From: Tubulanus polymorphus | Lineage: Eukaryota > Nemertea > Palaeonemertea > Tubulaniformes > Tubulanidae | Direction of reading: 5' to 3' | Length of the DNA stretch: 64,000 nucleotides | Assembly: GCF_964204645.1 (NCBI RefSeq) | Contig: NC_134032.1 | Coordinates: 2,752,916 to 2,816,915, forward strand | Part shown: in pieces, positions 12,049 to 22,673 of the stretch | How the letters are laid out: every line of letters starts with the position of its first letter | Numbering within the stretch: position 1 is the first letter of the stretch | Translations under genes and position numbers: made by a program | Notes under the pieces: generated by a model | Database searches by the model: none | What the model was told of the DNA's origin: nothing | What the model saw: the letters and a program-made list of their open reading frames with translations, nothing else

Positions 12049-12809
12049 CGGTCATACCTCGATTTAACGCCCCCCCCCCCGATTCAACGACAACCTCGCC
12101 TACCGCCTAAATTTAATGGGAAACTGAACATCTAAAATGTACAGGAAAAACCCCGATTAATCGCCCCTCGCGTACCACCACCACTAACGTAATCTCCTAC
12201 TACAATCATATGCAAATGCACTACAATATTTCCTGATTTACCACCATCATAAAAGTCGAGTAACGTGCCCTCGATTATATTACGAAACGCCACCGTAAAA
12301 CGATACCGATGACCTCGTTCATCGATCCGATGACCTCACTGTGTTGCATGTCGAGTCCTCCCACAAAGGTACGATAATCAAAACTATTTCATTAGATGGC
12401 ACCGCCAGCGCCAAGTGTAAAACAAAAAAATGTAGGAACCAAGATCCATCGCAACAGAAAATAGCAGACCATTTTTTTCCGTACAATGGAATAAGACCAT
12501 GATTTAAGGCAGCGTACAGTAGCGATGTCTATGTTTGTATCGATCCCGATTAATATCGTACGTACCGTAAATGTTACATGTGATATGATTCCTACTTGCA
12601 GCCTACGATGTTCTGATGCACCCCGACATGTTTTGTAAAAAGGTTTTTAATTTTGAAAGGATGTGTTTTAGATTCTTTCAATATACATCGTTCTGAGCAG
12701 ATAGTAGGTATTTAGCAGGGATTTGAGCTACTTGACCTGATTTGCTGCCACTCCATTTACCTCCAAAATCAGTAATACCCAAATGTGGCGTAAAATCGAG
12801 GTATGACTG
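12049..12809. mobile_element. Non-autonomous pogo/Tigger-like element
   Basis: The ends are inverted: GTCATACCTCGATTTAACGC at the left and, reversed, GTCATACCTCGATTTTACGC at the right. Each end is flanked by TA (12047-12048 and 12810-12811), the target of Tc1/mariner/pogo elements. The CAG-like start followed by TACCTCG is typical of pogo/Tigger termini. The 761-bp interior has no transposase frame but contains a C-run (12070-12081) and a 22-base word (12106-12127) also found at 1057-1078. Confidence 0.65.
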
Positions 12810-13429
12810 TATATCTCAAACAGTTTTCAAGTTATCATGTATACAGGAAGTTCATGCGTCGAAAGTAGATGGCATCAGCCGTCCGTTTGATTGTGCGTGC
12901 GTTTGACGATGCAGCGTATCAATTGAATCTCTGGTTTTGGCATAATACAATAGTTTTGGACAACTATCAAATTTAAATAAATATACAGTAAGACTCTCCA
13001 ATGACTGGGAAATGAGAAAGTAAATCCTACAAAATGGCAAACGAATATTTGAGCAGATTAATAGACCGGTTTGCCCGTTTCGTATAATCGAATATGCCCT
13101 TACATTGATTGGCTGCGGGAGATTGATTGGCTGCGGGAGATCAGCCAACTGCAGGGAGCATTCATTTTACATCAAATAATCCATGGTATTTTTCAAAAGA
13201 TAGCCACAAATTCGTTAATTTCTTTTAAATGAATGCGACATTCAAAATTTCATTTCCAACAGATATTTGCCGCACGAGTTACATTTTGCACATAAACATA
13301 GCATTGCATGACGTTGTGTCAAAGTTACAACCTCATTTGTAAGCAAAGATTTGATTTTTGGATCCATAACAAGACTGAGATAATTATACCAGCTTTAATC
13401 GTCCAATGGTCTTTCATCACTTAACACAG

Positions 13430-13770
13430 TGGAAATATTGAATATTGCTACTGTCAGGAACTTACTGATGGGGATCGTATGGTGGAGTGCGATTATTGTA
13501 GCAACTGGTATCACTATAGATGTCTGAAAACAGACATCAACCAGCAAAAAACAGGGAATTGTGGACATAAAAAACACATGCCGGTTAATATCGACAATAT
13601 AAGGATTTTTGTCAACAAGTTATGCCAGATTTCAACAATCCATGGATGCCGAGCGACCTGTGCATTGGGTGACAGATGTCGTTCAAAGGAAAACCCTCTC
13701 GATTAAAGATCAATTGTTGAGTATACAAATAGTATGTACCGATACTTTTCATGTGGGATGGGAATTTATG
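13430..13770 (+). pseudogene. PHD-finger fragment, copy A
   Basis: From 13440 the frame encodes EYCYCQELTDGDRMVECDYC then SNWYHYRCL. This is the second half of a PHD-type zinc finger (C-x-C, then C-x2-C, W-x-H and C). PHD fingers bind histone tails. The following sequence reads WVTDVVQRK-like in another frame and loses its frame several times. It is about 85% identical by eye to copy B at 14204-14525. Such PHD fragments often belong to transposon-borne genes in marine invertebrates; that origin is inference. Confidence 0.5.
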
Positions 13771-14203
13771 GACATTTTGATTTAAATTGTTAATGAACTC
13801 TTTCCTGGGGTATCATGTTTGACTGTGATGTTTTTGCGCCAAATATTGACAAAACTTCTTATCACGTATGATTGCCAGGAAAAACGTTGCTTCATCACGA
13901 ACTTTATGATGTTGATGACATGATGACAGCTATGGTAACTGCGAAAAAAAAAAACGCAGGCGCTGCTAACGCCATGTCCCTAGTGTGCAACACAAGAGTC
14001 GGCGTGAAACAGGAGTAGTCGGATATGTAGGAAAAATATTTCATCTGCCCAAACTGCTCATTGTAACATCATTTATGGGTGCTGATGCATCAGGTGATAT
14101 TGGTCGTCCGCAGTTATTGTGCATTGGAGTTTCGCAACAGAATATAAAATATAAATTCAGTAAATATTCAGTAATAAAATATTTATACAGAATAAAAAAA
14201 TAT
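13771..14203. other. Spacer between PHD fragments
   Basis: It contains possible further pieces of the same decayed gene but no frame longer than 73 codons and no recognisable motif. Confidence 0.3.
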
Positions 14204-14525
14204 TAAATATTGCTACTGTCAGGAACTAAACGATGGGGATCGTATGGTGGAGTGCGATTATTGTGGCAACTGGTATCACTATAATTGTCTGAAAACAGAC
14301 ATCAACCTGCAACAAACAGGGAATTGTGAACATTAAAACACATGCCGGTTAATATCGGCAATACAAGGATTATGGTTGACAATTATGCCAGATTTCAACG
14401 ATCAATGAATGCCGAGCGACCTGTGCATTGGCTGACAGATGTCCTTCAAAGGAAAGTGTTGAGTATACAAATGGTATGTACTAATACGTTTGATGGACCC
14501 ATGTGGGATGGGAATTTATTTTGAT
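14204..14525 (+). pseudogene. PHD-finger fragment, copy B
   Basis: A diverged second copy of 13433-13770 in the same orientation, about 770 bp away. It keeps the MVECDYCGNWYHYNCL-type finger, the MPVNIG block and the RPVHWLTDVLQRK block. It lacks a stretch of about 25 bp after the QRK block and has its own frame breaks. Confidence 0.5.
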
Positions 14526-14872
14526 TGAATGTGTTTTTCAGGAGTAGGGGTCATATCCGAGACAAGCACCGCGTAAAAGGTCACCAGGTCGAGATTGGAT
14601 ATGGTAACGTGAGTTTCCAGCCCGGACACGACCGCAAGTGAGCCTGACAGTGAGAAAGCCCTTTGGCCCAAAGTTCTGGTGACATCAACATACCTGACCT
14701 TCAAGGTCATGTGGAGATCGAATGTATCTAGATAGGGGATAGGACTCAAACTTCCTGCAACATGCCAAGGGTGTGACAGATCCAACTGCACAGTTAACAT
14801 CATGTCTATTCAGGTTGAAAAAGGCAGCATTTCTGAGGGACTGCAACAAGCAGGTACTCTTAACTAGGGGTC

Positions 14873-16160
14873 CAGGGACACCATGCCTACTCGGAAGGTG
14901 GTTTCAAATGCTCCAACAACCCTGACAGAATTTTAGTTCATGAGGACAAAGACGGAAGCTCATTTGGTCACAGCAGAGCTAAAAAGTACGTCAAACGGAA
15001 ATGTCCATCAAAAATGATAAATTCTAAATATTATCCTCAGGTAAATCTGATTGATGTTGGGTTGATAGAAACTTATTCTCTTCCTACTGTATGTTCTGAT
15101 GTGATACCGGCGGGAATCAAAACGAAAAGGTCAATATCAACACAACCAGAAAATCCGTGTGAATCAGATGATGACTCAAACAACTAGGGGTCCAGGGACA
15201 GCATGCCCACTTGGGAAGTGGTCAAATGCTCAACAATCTAAAAAATTTAATATTTAACACCCTCTGGTGACCATATAGAATAACTAATGTCCTCTAAACT
15301 CACCACAATCATAGACGATGTCATGAGCTACAACTTTGCAATTGATTGTGGTAACAAAATATGCATAGGTACAAATATAATATAGAAACACTAAGTTAGG
15401 CTACTTACTAAATTACTACGAAAATAGAAATACAAGTACATCCTGAAAACAACAACGGAATCTGTAGAAATATAAAATCCTATGAAAGTAAATGAATATT
15501 AAGGGATTTAAAAATAGAGTGCCTCAAAATAACAGCAGAAAAACTAGGGGTCAAGGGACACCATGCCCACTTGGGAAGAGGTTCGAAATGCTCAACAATC
15601 TAACAATTTCAATTTCAAGGCCCCCTGGTGACCATATACAAAAACCCATGACTTTGAAACTCACCAAAATCATAGAACATGTCAGCAGCTACAATTTTGT
15701 AATTCATTGTGGTAACAAAATATGCCTCGTCACCAATATAATATGGAAATAGTAAGTTATCCTACTATTCAAGCGCCCTGGTGACCATAATAAAAACCCA
15801 ACGACCTGGACTCACCACAATCATCGAACATGTCGAACTACATCTTTGCAATTGATCATGGTAACAAAATATGCCTAGGTACCAATATAATAAGGAAATA
15901 CTTAGTTATTCTACTATTCAACGCCCCCTGGTGACCATATAGAATAACTAATGTCCTTAAAACTCACAACAATCATAGATGATGTCATGAGCTACAACTT
16001 TCCAATTGATTGTGGTTACAAAATATGCATAGGTACGAATATAATATAGAAACACTAGTTAGGCTACTTAATAAAGAAATGCTAAGATATTGTATTATTC
16101 AACACCCCCCGGTGGCCATATACAAAAAACCAATGACCTTGAAATTCTATGAAATCATGA
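14873..16160 (+). mobile_element. Interspersed repeat, copy 2 (head and unit array)
   Basis: The head AGGGGTCCAGGGACACCATG occurs at 14873, 15187 (GGGACAGCATG) and 15545 (AGGGGTCAAGG), each time followed by the ~150-bp CGCCCCCTGGTGACCAT units. The array is broken by unrelated sequence at about 14930-15185 and 15385-15540. The tail of the same family resumes after the MITE at 16161-16516. Confidence 0.65.
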
Positions 16161-16516
16161 GCCTAGCGCACATCGACACTGCGATTGGAGACAACTAGTT
16201 GCTACCGAACGATTACCCCGCGCACATCGAAATCTAGTTACAACCGGTCAGTTGCAGCAACTGCATGGCGTGTGTCGATCGTCGAGATCCAGAGCGCGCA
16301 CATCGACGGATATGACTGCAATTGAGTACAACCAGTTGCTCAAAAGTAGAACATGGGCAACTGGCTGGAACTGGAGATAGATCGACGCTTACCAATCGTA
16401 AGCTCGCTCACATCGACACATTCAAGCAACTGATCGTATCCAGCCAGTTCCTCTCATGCGCCGAAAACTGCCTTGCAACTAGTTGTCTCCAATCGCAGTT
16501 TCGATGTGCGCTAGGC
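16161..16516. mobile_element. MITE with ~40-bp terminal inverted repeats
   Basis: The left end GCCTAGCGCACATCGACACT and the right end (reversed GCCTAGCGCACATCGAAACT) are inverted copies that continue for about 40 bp with few differences. Internal copies of GCGCACATCGA also occur. There is no coding capacity. It sits inside interspersed repeat copy 2 and separates its unit array from its tail, so it is younger than that repeat. Confidence 0.75.
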
Positions 16517-16960
16517 TATAGAACACGTTTTGGGCTACAACTTTCCAATTGCGTCATAATTGGCTGATCAAAAATACCTGTCTCAGGTATAAAACATCCC
16601 TTTCTAAAGAATACCCATCACAAATTGCAATGAGAAATGGCAAACCAGTAGGAAGCTACAGGACCCAGAATTCCGGCCAAAATTGACATTTTTGGGCACT
16701 AAAAAGGTCATAGGACGACCATCTTGAATCCGATCAACCCAATTTTTCTTATGCTGATGGGCCCTTGGTAGATTCAAATATAATCGAAAGATCAAGGTAA
16801 TTGATCGAAGCGTCTTCAAAATTTCCCTCAAAAAGTTCAAAAATGTGTAAAAAGTGCTGATTTTGGCGAACAACAATGGCTGCCAGTCGGCCATCTTGAT
16901 TCTGACAGGGCCAGTTTTTGGGCTGAAGATGTGTCTAGGGTAGATACATGTGTAATTGAT
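16517..16960 (+). mobile_element. Interspersed repeat, copy 2 (tail)
   Basis: Highly similar to 10199-10580, including a TTGGCTGATC start and GGCAAACCTGTAGGAAGCTA-like and GGTCATAGGACGACCATCTT blocks. It stops short of the (GACG)n end seen in copy 1. Confidence 0.7.
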
Positions 16961-17096
16961 AATTAAAAATGAATCAAGCCAACAAAAACAAGAATTGATG
17001 CATTAAATACCACCAAACATTGATTACATTGCCAAGAGCAGATTTTCTCCAAGTCCAAGGCGAAAAAAATTAGGCCTAAGTTGAAATTTAAACTTG

Positions 17097-19896
17097 AGGT
17101 AGGTGTAAAGGATTAGAATGTCAATTTTTGTGAAAATTTTCAAAATGTCAATTATTGCATTTTCCAACAGCAAATATTTATATCTTATTGAAAAATAACA
17201 TTTGGTGTACAATAACTAACGGATTCTGGCAAAAAAAACCATTTAAAAATTAGTATCTGCTTTCTGAAATTTTTTTTTTGGCCCTTGGCAACGTCTTTGG
17301 GCCTTGGATACGTATACTTTCCTTTGTGATATCAATAAATTGAGAACAGGCTATGAAAGAGGACATCCCCAAGAATCTTTAAATAACAGCCAATCACAGT
17401 GGCTCTTACAAAACTCATGCCAGGAATCCAACATGGAAGCCTTTCTGTAGCTGAAAATTTCAAGTCTGTTGAAAATCTTCAAAATACTGCGCAAAAACGT
17501 TCTATATCCAACTTTTATACATCTACTCAGTGAATTATATCTATTGTGAAGACAAATGCGGTGGATTGGTGTTTAATATGGGTTCGAAAAGGAACAAAAA
17601 TCGAGGTAAAAAGAGGCATTATTGGGGTAACGTGAAAAAACAAGATGGCGGCCCCCAGTCTACAAACCAGGAAGTAAATGGAACACCTGCTTCTACTTCG
17701 AAAATAAGCCGTAATCGCGAACAATATCCGTCTGTGAATGATAATGAACTTACGAAAGAAGCATATGTCCTATTCAGTGTTAAAAACTTATGTGATTTTA
17801 TTGAAAACAATACCGTTTGCAAGTCATGTCAGAAAACCGTGAAATGTGACCTAGACTTGTCTCGTCGAATGGGATTCTATCACAAACTGTTCATACGATG
17901 TACTGAATGTCCGGTAACATTCTATTTACCTTCCTCTGAAAATACAATGATTTCGAAAACCAAGAGTCCTAAGGAAATCAACGGTCGTAAAGTAGGATTT
18001 GCGAGATCGATCGGTCGTGGTTGGAGTGCACTGAAAAAGTTTGCCGTCCATCCTAATAGTCCTCCTGGTCTCAGTAGACCAGCGTATGCTACTATATTTC
18101 GTCACTTACACACTGCAAGCAAGTCAGTAGCTCAGGAGAGTATACACCAAGCAGCCGATGAACTTAGGCAACAGAAAGGTGTGACAGATGACGCGATTGT
18201 CGATTGCGCCGCATCGTTTGACGGAACGTGGCAGCGACGTGGTTTCGCGAGTCACCACGGGGTTGTCACTTCGATTTCTGTCGATACCGGTAAATGTCTG
18301 GACTACGAAATCCTTTCAAATATATGTAAAGGCTGTCAGTACTGGGAGAAACAAGATCATAATTCAATGGACTATCTTCGCTGGAAAGCAGATCACCGAT
18401 GTCGTATAAATCACACGGGAAGTGCCGGTTCCATGGAAACAGTTGCAACCTTGCGAATAGCTTTGCGTTCCGAACTCAGCCATAATTTACGATATACTGA
18501 GTTCCTTGGTGATGGCGATTCATCTTCATTTAGTTCTCTGTGTAAAGAAAGGCCGTATGGTCCGGATATTGGATTGAAAAAACTTGAGTGTTGTGGACAC
18601 GTTCAAAAAAGAGTGGGGACTCGGTGCCGTAAAAAGAAAGCAGAGTTCAAATCTAAAAAACTCAGTGATGGTAAAACTATTGGCAGTGCTGGAAGATTGA
18701 CTGATAAAAAAGTTGATACTTTACAGAATTACTATGGTATGGCAATAAGGTCAAACGCTGGTGATCTTGATGCGATGGTTCGTGACGCCAGAGCTATCCT
18801 TCCTCACGTTGCATCAACCGCTGATCGACCGATGCATCAACTCTGTCCAGAAGGCCCAGATTCATGGTGTGGTTTTAAACGAGACAACTCCACTTATAAG
18901 CACAGCCATGGATTACCAGATGCAGTGTACCAGTTCCTGACACCGATGTTCGATGAACTGTCTAATTGAGAACTACTCAGTAAGTGCGTTCACGGCAAAA
19001 CGCAAAATAACAATGAATGCCTGAACAAACTTATTTGGGATCGTTGCCAAAAGGAAGTGTTTGTTGAAAAAGAAACTGTTGAAGAGGCAGTATACAATGC
19101 AGTTTCTCATTTCAATGATGGATCTGTAAGTGTTATCCGTATGTACAGCTATCTCGGAATAGCCGCTGGTCGATTCACTATCGCAGCCTGTATCGACGCG
19201 GACAAAATTCGGTGCGATAAATCGACCCGTAAATCATCTGCGGGGGTAAAACAGCGAAGAAAGACTTTAAGATCATTAAAAAAGGGGTATTCAGATGTAA
19301 CTAAAGATAAAGAAGGAATAATGTACGCTGCTGGAGAGTTCAATTAAAAGGAAATGTTTGATTCTGTTACATTTTGTCGTTTTTCTCAAAATCACTTTTT
19401 CAGGATTTTTCAGGTTTTTGAAACATTGTGGAGAAAAAACTAATCATTGGATTGCCTTGAAATTTGGCATACATAATGACAATGTGTAACTCTTGTGCCT
19501 AAAACTTTGAGTTTTACTCTATGTGTATTAGTTGTAAAGTTATCAAGCTTTAACCGCCAAACCCATATGTGGTTTTGTGTGCCGTCACAGTAAAAACCTT
19601 AATTTGTATATATTTTTTCAAAATATTCTAACTCTAAGAGTTTTATGCACTAGGTATCATTGTTATCTATGTTATTGCCAAGTTACAATACCCTAAGTCC
19701 AAAATGAAAGTTGCTAGAATGTTTAGCGAGAAGCTAGTTTTTTGGTAGTTCGGCGGCCATCTTGGATTGCTAATTTGCATAATTTATGCGAAAACTAATT
19801 TTTTCGTCTAATCAAGCCAAGATGTACCCATATGCAAAATATGAGAACTGTAGCTGTTGGAACTTGCGATTTCATTCTAATCCTTTACACCTACCT
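17097..19896 (+). mobile_element. Mutator-like DNA transposon
   Basis: A perfect 24-bp inverted repeat bounds the element: AGGTAGGTGTAAAGGATTAG and four more bases at 17097-17120, and its reverse complement at 19873-19896. Between them lie the transposase gene and about 500 bp of 3' sequence. No clear 8-9-bp target duplication was found outside the repeats, so the true ends may be a few bases off. Confidence 0.7.
17578..19347 (+). pseudogene. Mutator-like transposase with one in-frame TGA
   Basis: The frame is open from 17530. The ATG at 17578 (MGSKRNKNRG) is a likelier start than 17530 because the basic N-terminus begins there. The protein has a cysteine cluster (CKSCQKTVKCDL, then CTECPVTFYLPS), then a catalytic-type DCAASFDGTWQRRGFASHHG block, KCLDYEILSNICKGCQ, and EFLGDGDSSSFSSL, with the aspartates expected in an RNase H-like transposase core. 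It stops at TGA 18967-18969. The same frame then stays open to 19347 and begins with a KCVHGKTQNNNECLN block that normally follows directly in this invertebrate Mutator-type family. So a single nonsense codon, or a read-through codon, separates about 80% of the protein from its C-terminus. Confidence 0.7.
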
Positions 19897-20058
19897 TGAT
19901 AATCAGTAGGCCTTGATCCAGTTCCACAATTGTGAGTCAGAATTCCAACAACATTGGACCCAGTATGGCCATAGGTCTACTTAACAGGGTTCCTACAATA
20001 CGTTAGATAGGCCTAATTCTATCATAGGCCTATTCAGGAAAACAGATGCACTTCACTC

Positions 20059-20150
20059 ACTAGGGTTTTCCATAGGGTTAGCGTAAGGGTGAGGTTAAGG
20101 GTCCGTTTTTACCCCTAGGGATAGGGTTAGGGTAAGGTGAGAACTTGACA
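20059..20150. repeat. TTAGGG-like degenerate repeat next to SINE
   Basis: Contains GGGTTAGCG, AGGGTGAGGTTAAGGGTCCG and GGGATAGGGTTAGGGTAAGG. A related block lies at 21379-21495. It resembles interstitial telomere-type repeat but is too degenerate and short to be a telomere tract. Confidence 0.5.
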
Positions 20151-20179
20151 GTGAAAAACTTACGGGTGGTTTTGAGTGA

Positions 20180-20250
20180 GATTGGTGGTCTAGTGGAAAG
20201 ACGTTAGGCTAGCTTTCTGCTGGTCCGGGTTGGAATCCCACTCTATGCTG
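20180..20250 (+). mobile_element. tRNA-derived SINE head
   Basis: Contains an A-box-like GGTGGTCTAGTGG and a B-box-like GGGTTGGAATCCC about 35 bases later, the spacing of a tRNA polymerase III promoter. A full cloverleaf cannot be drawn, and a related copy lies at 22385-22455, so a SINE is a better call than a tRNA gene. Confidence 0.5.
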
Positions 20251-22326
20251 CTATTTTCCACCAAACTTTCCTTGAATTTTCTAAGTCGCAGGGGTTCCAG
20301 TGATCTGGTCCATAAACAAAAATAGGAAGAGTGTCCAGAAATAGGAAAATTTCACAGAATAAATAGGATATCCATCAGAAAATAGGACTTTAATATATCA
20401 AGAGAGGATACAACCTGCAGCATCATATTCACAGATGTCTTGAATGAACTTCAGTAATCTGAAACTAGAAAACAAAATTAATTCATTACATTTTTTCATT
20501 TCTTTTTTTTCGAAAGAAACATTTCACAATTAACTGATTGACAGCAGCAACTGATAATACATTGCAGTGAGGTACCCGGTAAATACAGGTATCACGGTAT
20601 TACTATTCAAAATCTTATCTACAGTGGAGCCTCGTTATAAAGAACCCTGATATAACGAAATGTTTGGATGAAAAGAGATTGACTTCTCGACTACCTCTGG
20701 TTATACATGATTGTAACCCCCATAGGCCTATAGCCAAAGCCCAGTTGCACTGCAACATGTGACATTTGGAACAAAATGATTGGGCATGTTAGGATATAAA
20801 GATTAGAAAAGAAGTTATATAGCCAGGACTTACCGAACATGAATGCTGCAGGTTCTACCAAACACTCAAAATGGTGTTGCACATCATATGAAAAGATATA
20901 AAGAACATTTTTGTCAATAAAAAGTGATCGACGAGCTGGAAAATGAGAGAAAATTGGACAAATAGGACTTTTTCATATAAAAATAGGACAAGCAGTAAAA
21001 AATTGGAAAATAGGACCACTAGAAGCCCTGAAGTCGGCATCAATTAGCCAATCAGAACGCGCCATTGGCAAAATATCACCTGCCCAATACGGGATGTCGA
21101 CAAATTCAAGTTCTTGAATTACTCGTTTGATGGCGTTTGTCAGAACCGGAAATTGGAACCTATATCTGCTATGTTCTAGTTCATTTGCAATGAAATATCT
21201 CGCTTCAAGTTTTCAATGAGCGATATTTTACTCACTATACATCGTCATGCGCAATCCTTTAACGAAGTGGATATTTAACCGTATACGGCAAAGTATTTAT
21301 TTCCGCTATTTTACCGTACAAAACATATATATTTATAGTATCAACTAATAAAAAGTAACAATAAAATCATTATATTGGGTTTAGGGTTAGGGTTTCGATA
21401 GGGTAAGTGTCGAGACGAGAAGGTGAGAAGAGGGTCCAGAGGGTTCCGTTTTAACCCTAGGGATAGGTAGGATTAGGGTAAGGTGAGGTACTATATATAG
21501 ATAGTTAAAACATTCTATGTTTTTCAGCGAGCTTAGTGGTCTATAGTTAGTTAGGCCTACCTAATCATTGGTGGTAAGCTTTTAATAATCGGATGAGCTT
21601 ATACCAACGTTAGGGATGACAAGGGCCAAAACACGGTTGAAAAAAGTAACACTTCAAAAACATACTTTCCATTCACTTCAGTCCACAATTGATGGCTTAA
21701 TTCACAAACTAACACAGGTACCTTTTGAAATAGGCCTAATCCAATTTTTATGTATGTTTCGAGCGATTAATCATCATTATTTTGAGAAATTAATAAATTT
21801 CTTCACAAATTTCGCCATTAGCCGCCATTTCTGTGTATTGCATACATGTGGCATGATAGACTAGGTGACCTACAAGGATTTATATAAAACTTCCAGGACG
21901 AAACGACAATTTTTATTTTTGATGGTTTTCCAACTTATATTTCAAATGTTCGTGTTTTCCATTAGGCCGATAAAAAACGTAAAAATAAATTCTGGTTAAA
22001 GAAAAATGTGAAAAGAGTTGATTTCTTTATGTTTTCAATTTTGTCGTTTTGTTTCATTAGTTGTTGTGGACCTGGCCTCAGTCCACAGGTGCCAGTAGGC
22101 CTACCATGCACACGTTTTCAAAATGGCCACCGTTGAATTTACTCTCACTTTATGGCCGATTTGCACATGGATTAAGATCGTCAGGTGAGGTGTTATAGGT
22201 ATCAGACAAACTACGAATCTGTTGTGCGTTGATTACAACAAAAATTAGACGGATATCTTAAGAGACAATGAAATGCCAGCCAAATTACTCGTCAGTCAAA
22301 TTGGCTGAGGAAGATTCCTTCCCATT
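20251..22326. other. Non-coding, repeat-bearing sequence
   Basis: No coding frame is supported. It contains a second TTAGGG-like block (21379-21495) and several TAGGCCTA palindromes. The open frame at 21616-21864 has no recognisable motif. Confidence 0.4.
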
Positions 22327-22378
22327 CCTGACTGTGGTTTGTGAAAATATCCGATCGTGAAACTAAACCACAGTCAGG
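22327..22378. repeat. Palindrome with 14-bp arms
   Basis: CCTGACTGTGGTTT at 22327-22340 pairs perfectly with 22365-22378 across a 24-nt loop. The arm shares the CTGACTGT end with the larger inverted-repeat element at 22674-24882, suggesting a related mini-element. Confidence 0.65.
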
Positions 22379-22384
22379 ATACTG

Positions 22385-22455
22385 ACTAAGCGGTCTAGTG
22401 GTATGACGCTGCGCTAGTTATTTACTGGCCCGGGATCGAGTCCGCTCCATCCGAT
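22385..22455 (+). mobile_element. tRNA-derived SINE head, second copy
   Basis: AGCGGTCTAGTGGTATGACG (A-box) and GGGATCGAGTCCG (B-box) stand in tRNA spacing. It is similar in layout to 20180-20250. The acceptor stem does not close convincingly. Confidence 0.5.
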
Positions 22456-22673
22456 TTTCTCTAACTCTGTTCTCGACACTTTCCTTGAAGACACGCACCT
22501 CTGTGCGCATGCGCGGCGTAAATCAGCCAATCAGCAACGATGTACAGTAAATAGCAGAAATAAATACTCTGCCGTATATGGTAAAATATCCACTGCGATC
22601 GTTTAAATATGATATCCTGACAATAGGCCCATTATGGCTATTGTTGAATTGAATAGGTTTTCATCCACATCCC

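Noticed and set aside
20059-21500. Telomere tract
   Set aside because: TTAGGG-like words are few, degenerate and mixed with other sequence on both sides.
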